A DNA stretch of 64,000 nucleotides from Hoeflea phototrophica DFL-43 (GTDB taxonomy: Bacteria > Pseudomonadota > Alphaproteobacteria > Rhizobiales > Rhizobiaceae): positions 948,461 through 1,012,460 of the forward strand of contig NZ_CM002917.1 of the NCBI RefSeq assembly GCF_000154705.2, read 5' to 3'. Shown here piece by piece: positions 59,629 to 64,000 of this stretch. Numbering within the stretch: position 1 is the first letter of the stretch; each line of letters starts with the position of its first letter. The translations under genes and the position numbers were made by a program. The notes under the pieces were generated by a model, which saw nothing but the letters and a program-made list of their open reading frames with translations, was not told the origin of the DNA and ran no database searches.

Positions 59629-61089
59629 ATGAATGAATCACAGCAGAAAATGACGGAAGCCGAAGTCTCGACGTTTGTCAGGGACTTCGAACGCCGGACC
59701 GGCGTGTTCGCGGAGCGGGTAAACGGTTCCGCGGTCTGGCAACTCATCCGGTTTGAGATTTCGGTCAGGATCCAGGGGCTGGGCCTCGAGCGCGCGCCAG
59801 CGGGACGGCGCAGGCTAGTTGGCAGTCTCTTGCGTGGTCTTGTTCAGTTTTTCCGGCTGCCGCGCTCGTCCTATTTCTGCAAGACTTTCGATTCGGCCTA
59901 TCGCCGTGAGACCTCGGAAGGTTTTGAGGACATCTATTTTGACGACCTGAAGTCGGTCATACCGGACATGATAAAGGTCTCGTCCTGTGATGCTGCCGGG
60001 TATGAGCAACGAATAGCCAAGGCTTCCACGCCGCCGGTTTTCGATGATACGTCGGTGATCGCGTTGAGCGCCATTCTGGGACGCGTGTTCCCGGTGGTGG
60101 TGAGCAATCCTGCCTTTGAGGCGATTTCGCGGGCAATCACCAGCGAACTGAGCTTTGAGGACTACACACCGGCGCGGATCCGCCGGGTGTACAATGTGTT
60201 CTGGTGGCGCGTCATGCTTTACCGCCTTGTGCTCTGGCGCGTCCGTCCGAAGGCCGTGCTCTGTCCCGACAATGGTCAGTTCGGCCTGATGAGCGCGGCA
60301 CAGCATTTTGGTGTCCCCTACATCGAAATGCAGCATGGCGTTTTTACCCACGTCCATCCCAATGCCCTGCCGCCGGATCTGCCGGAAGATGAGGCAAGCG
60401 GATTGCTCATGCCGTCATCATTCGCCGTCTATGGCAAGTTTTCTGCCGACGTCCTGCATGATTCTTGGCTCTACATGAACAACCGGGTGCATCCGGTTGG
60501 AGCGCCTTTCCTCGAAAGGGCAAGGGCTGTTCGCGCTTCGCAATACAAACCCGGCGCCATCCCGCGCATCACTTTGAGCACCCAGGGCATTGCCCGCAGG
60601 GCGTTGGGGGACTTCATCGCCGAGTTTCTCCGCCTCTGCGACGAACAGTTCGAGTTGGTGATCAAGCTGCACCCGGCCTATGATCATGACCAGGATTTCT
60701 ATGAGCAACGATTTGGCGCCGATCCAAGGGTCGTGATCGATTCGGGAGCGTCCGCCAACAGCACGCATACCTTCATAGCCCGGTCCGATTTCCACATCAG
60801 CATCTCGTCGACATGTCACTACGATGCGCTGGGCATTGGAACACCAACCGGCATTCTCGCCTTGGAGACCCATGAATCGGTGGCAGATCTTCTCGATGTT
60901 TCGGGCGTACACCTGATCGAGACGCCGGCTGATCTCGCTGGGCTGGTTCGGGCTCGTTCCTTCGGAGTTGTGCCCGATGAAACTAGCCGGTACTTCTTCG
61001 AGCGTGATTTCCCCGGGCGCGTCGAAGCTGTTCTTGCCAGCATGTCCGTGGCACCGGGGACGTCGGACAAGGACACGGTTGCGGCATGA
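59629..61089 (+). CDS. GT-B-like glycan transferase candidate
   Basis: 486 residues starting directly after the wzx stop. Motifs include VLCPDNGQFGLMSAAQHFG, PYIEMQHGVFTHVHPN, ELVIKLHPAYDHDQDFYE and FHISISSTCHYDALGIG. The QHG and HP motifs recall polysialyltransferase/CDP-glycerol-type GT-B proteins and the reverse-strand proteins at 34182 and 39302. It may transfer a CMP-nonulosonate or act on the repeat unit. It overlaps hisH copy 2 by ATGA. Confidence 0.6.
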   Translation: MNESQQKMTEAEVSTFVRDFERRTGVFAERVNGSAVWQLIRFEISVRIQGLGLERAPAGRRRLVGSLLRGLVQFFRLPRSSYFCKTFDSAYRRETSEGFEDIYFDDLKSVIPDMIKVSSCDAAGYEQRIAKASTPPVFDDTSVIALSAILGRVFPVVVSNPAFEAISRAITSELSFEDYTPARIRRVYNVFWWRVMLYRLVLWRVRPKAVLCPDNGQFGLMSAAQHFGVPYIEMQHGVFTHVHPNALPPDLPEDEASGLLMPSSFAVYGKFSADVLHDSWLYMNNRVHPVGAPFLERARAVRASQYKPGAIPRITLSTQGIARRALGDFIAEFLRLCDEQFELVIKLHPAYDHDQDFYEQRFGADPRVVIDSGASANSTHTFIARSDFHISISSTCHYDALGIGTPTGILALETHESVADLLDVSGVHLIETPADLAGLVRARSFGVVPDETSRYFFERDFPGRVEAVLASMSVAPGTSDKDTVAA

Positions 61090-61709
61090 CACCCATTACC
61101 ATCATCGACTACGGCACCAGTAATCTTGGCTCGATGAAGAATATGCTGAAGAAACTGGGGGTCGCGTCGCGTTTTGCGACAACGGCCGAGGAGGTGATGG
61201 CGGCCGAGAAGATCATCCTGCCGGGCGTCGGAGCGTTTGACGCCGGAATGCGCACGCTGAAGGCCAGCGGCATGGTTGATGCGCTCAATTTCAAGGTTCT
61301 CGAAGAGCGGGTTCCGATCATGGGCGTGTGTCTCGGCATGCAGATGATGGGCCTTGCCAGCGAAGAGGGAAGCGAGGCAGGTCTTGGCTGGATAGATGCG
61401 CGGGCAATTCAGTTTCGCAGTCAGGACCATCCGGGCATGCGCGTACCGCACATGGGATGGAACGAGGCCCGCGGGGTGAAGCCGTCACCGGTTCTTTCCG
61501 AGCCGCCGGAGCGCTTGCGTTTCTATTTCGCCAATTCGTACCATGTGGTTTGCGCCAATCCGGCAGACGTCCTGCTCGAGACGGAGTATGCTGGGTTTCA
61601 TTTCACCTCTGCCATTGAAAAAGGCCACATACGTGGTGCGCAATTTCACCCGGAAAAGAGCCACCGCTATGGTATGTGGTTTCTCAACAATTTCGCTTCG
61701 AGGGCCTAG
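61086..61709 (+). CDS. hisH2: HisH-like glutaminase subunit, copy 2
   Basis: 207 residues. The triad Cys is in MGVCLGMQMMGLASEE and His/Glu in AQFHPEKSHRYGMWFLNNF. The start ITIIDYGTSNLGSMKNML resembles WbpG-associated HisH2. It works with the HisF-like gene just downstream and the amidotransferase at 63728 to make a second acetamidino system. Confidence 0.92.
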   Translation: MTPITIIDYGTSNLGSMKNMLKKLGVASRFATTAEEVMAAEKIILPGVGAFDAGMRTLKASGMVDALNFKVLEERVPIMGVCLGMQMMGLASEEGSEAGLGWIDARAIQFRSQDHPGMRVPHMGWNEARGVKPSPVLSEPPERLRFYFANSYHVVCANPADVLLETEYAGFHFTSAIEKGHIRGAQFHPEKSHRYGMWFLNNFASRA

Positions 61710-61716
61710 AGCTGCC

Positions 61717-62472
61717 ATGTTGACCACGCGGGTTATTCCGACATTGCTCCTCAAGCAGGGCGGTCTGGTAAAGACCACCAAGTTTTCGAAGCCGGTCTAC
61801 ATCGGCGACCCGATCAACGCCATCAAGATCTTTAATACCAAGGAAGTCGATGAATTGATCATTCTCGACATCTCTGCCTCACGTGACGGGCGGCCGCCGG
61901 CATTCGAGACGATCAGCAACATCACTGCGGAATGCTTCATGCCACTCGCCTATGGCGGGGGGATTCGAACGATTGAGAACATCCGTGCCATTCTGAAGGC
62001 TGGCGTTGAAAAGGTAGTTCTCAATCATGCGGCACTTGCCACGCCGGACCTGGTGCGGGCTGCCGCCGCCGAATTCGGAAGCCAGGCAATCATTGTGTCG
62101 ATCGACGTGAAAAAGTCCCTCTTTGGCGGCTTTCAGGTTTACTCCGCGAGCGGAGCCCGGGTGAGCGAGAAGGATCCGGTCAAGTGGGCCCGGCAGGTCG
62201 AGGCTTTGGGCGCCGGCGAGATCTATCTCACCTCGGTAGACCAGGAGGGAACCATGAGCGGCTACAAGCTCGATCTCGTCGAGACCGTGTGCGCCGCCGT
62301 CAGCGTTCCCGTCATAGCATCGGGTGGCGCCGGAAGCCTTGAGGATTTCAAGGCGGCAAAACAGACAGGCGCGTCAGCTGTGGCTGCTGGTGCGATGTTC
62401 GTCTTTCAGGGGCCGCACAGGGCTGTGCTGATCACCTATCCGCCAAGGGATCAACTGGAGGCTGCGCTCTGA
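61717..62472 (+). CDS. hisF2: HisF-like amidotransferase subunit, Pseudomonas HisF2 type
   Basis: 251 residues from the ATG at 61717. The start TTRVIPTLLLKQGGLVKTTK has Leu where authentic HisF has the catalytic Asp (CLDVKDG), the change seen in HisF2 of Pseudomonas aeruginosa B-band clusters. The remainder has FMPLAYGGGIRTIENIRA and YLTSVDQEGTMSGYKLDL. It should only channel ammonia. It overlaps Wzy by one base. Confidence 0.9.
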   Translation: MLTTRVIPTLLLKQGGLVKTTKFSKPVYIGDPINAIKIFNTKEVDELIILDISASRDGRPPAFETISNITAECFMPLAYGGGIRTIENIRAILKAGVEKVVLNHAALATPDLVRAAAAEFGSQAIIVSIDVKKSLFGGFQVYSASGARVSEKDPVKWARQVEALGAGEIYLTSVDQEGTMSGYKLDLVETVCAAVSVPVIASGGAGSLEDFKAAKQTGASAVAAGAMFVFQGPHRAVLITYPPRDQLEAAL

Positions 62473-63731
62473 TGATGGCTGATCTGAAACGCAATTTCTA
62501 TGTCGGGTTCATCGCCCTCTCGATAATGATGTCGATGCTTGTGGGGCAGGACGCATCGGTGAGACCCTACTCGCCGGTCTATTTTGCCATCGTGCTTCCG
62601 GCACTGGTCGTGCCGCTCTTGTGGTGGAGAGGCATTGCGGCGGCTGCAATGGGCATCGGCTGGCCGCTCGTGGTTCTCGCGCTTCTTGCCGGCGGCTGGC
62701 AGCTTGCGATGGGAGACTACCGTGCCGTCATCCAGCTTTTTCTATTCGTCTGGGTGCTGTTGTGGGTATGCGCGCTTGATGTGCGTCTGAGCACCAGGGC
62801 CTACATGGTCCTGTTTGCGGGATCGATTGTCGCTGGCTGTGTGGGCTACTTCGTCCTGCACAACAATCCGTGGGGGTTCCTGCCGCGAATGACCTCCTCC
62901 GACTTCACGATCTGGCGGCTCTCATTCTTCCCAAGCGTCGTGTTGACTGGATTGTTCTCGCTTTTTCTGTTGATTGCAGTTGCCGAGAGCCGGGAGAGCT
63001 TTCGGCTCCGCCTGGTGTCAAACATGGCGGGGTTCTATTTCCTGATATTCTCCTTCGTCAGGACCGCCATGCTGGCCGGTGCGATTTATGCGCCTTTGGC
63101 AGTCTGGTTCTCCAGGGTTCGGGAGAACTGGCGCATCTTGTTCTTCGTTCCAGTGATTCTGGTTCTGCTCATTCATGGCTCCATTCTGGTCGCCCCCCAT
63201 TTCCTTGTGCTTTTTCAAGACAATGAAATCGTTTCCCGGCTGTTGCTGCGCGGCAAGACGGGGCTCGACGTAAAGGATGTTTACGACCAGATTTCGCGTC
63301 CGTGGATATGGCAGAAGCACTTCGAGTTTTTCCTTAGCAGCCCCTACCTGATGGGCCTTGGCAATTTCGATTTCTTCTCTCTGGCCGTACCCGTTCCCGA
63401 GCCGAACCAACCGGTTCTGTCTGGTTCGGAAGCCCTGGTTACCCGCCTTCTTGCCACGTACGGCTGGCCCGCATTCTTTCTGATCTACTTCATGGTCGCC
63501 CGGCTCTACCAGCATGCAAGAGCCGGCGACTATCTGGTCTGCGCCATCTTCCCCGGTGTTGTGATCCTGGCCATGAACTATGGCAGCGTGCTGCACCCGT
63601 CGAGCTTCCTTTTCGTGCTCTACTTCCAGCTCCTGATTCACGGGCGAAAAACCTTTGCTGATAATGTCAGAGAGGATATGACCTCCGCGAGAGCTGCTGA
63701 CCCGCATATTCGTGAGAGTAATTCCGCATGA
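62472..63731 (+). CDS. wzy: Wzy-like O-antigen/capsule polymerase
   Basis: 419 residues with about ten hydrophobic helices and a larger external loop (residues about 250-310, KTGLDVKDVYDQISRPWIWQ). The overall pattern is that of Wzy/O-antigen ligase proteins, which share little sequence. Its place between hisF2 and the amidotransferase and the presence of wzx support polymerase. A ligase role cannot be excluded. Confidence 0.75.
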   Translation: MMADLKRNFYVGFIALSIMMSMLVGQDASVRPYSPVYFAIVLPALVVPLLWWRGIAAAAMGIGWPLVVLALLAGGWQLAMGDYRAVIQLFLFVWVLLWVCALDVRLSTRAYMVLFAGSIVAGCVGYFVLHNNPWGFLPRMTSSDFTIWRLSFFPSVVLTGLFSLFLLIAVAESRESFRLRLVSNMAGFYFLIFSFVRTAMLAGAIYAPLAVWFSRVRENWRILFFVPVILVLLIHGSILVAPHFLVLFQDNEIVSRLLLRGKTGLDVKDVYDQISRPWIWQKHFEFFLSSPYLMGLGNFDFFSLAVPVPEPNQPVLSGSEALVTRLLATYGWPAFFLIYFMVARLYQHARAGDYLVCAIFPGVVILAMNYGSVLHPSSFLFVLYFQLLIHGRKTFADNVREDMTSARAADPHIRESNSA

Positions 63732-64000
63732 CAGTCTGCACACGTTGCATCATGGATACGACCGATCCCGACATCAGGTTCGATGCCGAAGGTGTCTGCA
63801 ATCATTGCCATCGTTATGACCTGGTATCCAGAACCCGCCTGATCCCTGCCGAGGAGCGGGATGAGCGGCTCAAGGCGCTGATCGACGAGATCAAGGCGGT
63901 GGGCAACGGAAAGCCCTATGACTGCGTCATCGGCGTGAGTGGCGGAGTTGACAGCACCTATGTCGCCTGGCTGGTGAAGAAGCTCGGTTTGCGCCCGCTC
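63728..64000 (+). CDS. wbpG: WbpG-type N-acetyl sugar amidotransferase (partial, 3' end outside window)
   Basis: 91 codons are visible of a family of about 370-380. The start MTVCTRCIMDTTDPDIRFD and DAEGVCNHCHRYD hold two cysteine pairs, and YDCVIGVSGGVDSTYVAW is the ATP loop. This is the short Pseudomonas WbpG type, unlike the two long copies at 44058 and 52859. It overlaps wzy by ATGA. With hisH2/hisF2 and the wbpB/D/E genes it should make the acetamidino group of a ManNAc3NAmA-like uronic sugar. Confidence 0.9.
   Translation, partial: MTVCTRCIMDTTDPDIRFDAEGVCNHCHRYDLVSRTRLIPAEERDERLKALIDEIKAVGNGKPYDCVIGVSGGVDSTYVAWLVKKLGLRPL

Noticed and set aside
1..64000. tRNA, rRNA or CRISPR arrays
   Set aside because: No cloverleaf-like sequence, rRNA motif or regularly spaced repeats were seen on reading either strand.

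Overview
The window looks like an alphaproteobacterial chromosome segment, most like Rhodobacterales or marine Rhizobiales. The reasons are the TRAP-type malonate operon, the threonate catabolic genes with a LacI regulator, the DUF3489/DUF2924/serine-recombinase module, and the IS6, IS3 and IS256 insertion sequences. The genus cannot be fixed from the sequence alone. No rRNA, tRNA or CRISPR array was seen.

Region 1 (1-15.4 kb) is catabolic. At the left edge an otnK-type kinase and a frameshifted ltnD dehydrogenase (four-carbon acid sugar catabolism) diverge from a LacI regulator, with two identical palindromic operators between them. A scarred IS island follows (3.38-5.30 kb): an IS6-family transposase with a nonsense codon, cut by an IS3-family element that itself carries a palindromic insertion. 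Next is a reverse-strand operon: LysR regulator, amidase (probably malonamidase), TRAP permease/binding protein/small permease, malonyl-CoA decarboxylase, malonyl-CoA synthetase and a GlcD-like FAD oxidase. Together these would import malonate or malonamate and turn it into acetyl-CoA.

Region 2 (15.4-20.0 kb) is a mobile-element edge: DUF3489, DUF2924 and a large serine recombinase whose last codons were displaced by an IS256-family insertion with a clean target duplication.

Region 3 (20.7-64 kb, continuing past the right edge) is a large surface-polysaccharide locus built around nonulosonic acids and amidino sugars. A forward block (20.7-27.4 kb) carries a methyltransferase, a UDP-HexNAc 2-epimerase, PtmE, LegB, LegC and a beta-helix protein. 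A reverse block (27.5-49.4 kb) carries three cytidylyltransferases, a strongly divergent NeuB-like synthase, a phosphotransferase-fold kinase, three transferase-like proteins, three Gfo/Idh oxidoreductases, two PtmA-like SDRs, an NHL beta-propeller, a PglK-like ABC flippase, an orphan sugar amidotransferase and an MBOAT/SGNH acylation pair. A second forward block (49.8-64 kb) completes the legionaminate pathway (LegG, LegH, LegI) and adds amidotransferase/HisF/HisH, WbpB/D/E-like enzymes, Wzx, a transferase, a second HisH/HisF pair, Wzy and a partial second-type WbpG.

The simplest reading is a Wzx/Wzy-type glycan with a legionaminic-type sugar and a diaminouronic sugar. Two separate amidotransferase systems would install acetamidino groups on them. 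The reverse-strand block may add a second, atypical nonulosonate-like sugar.
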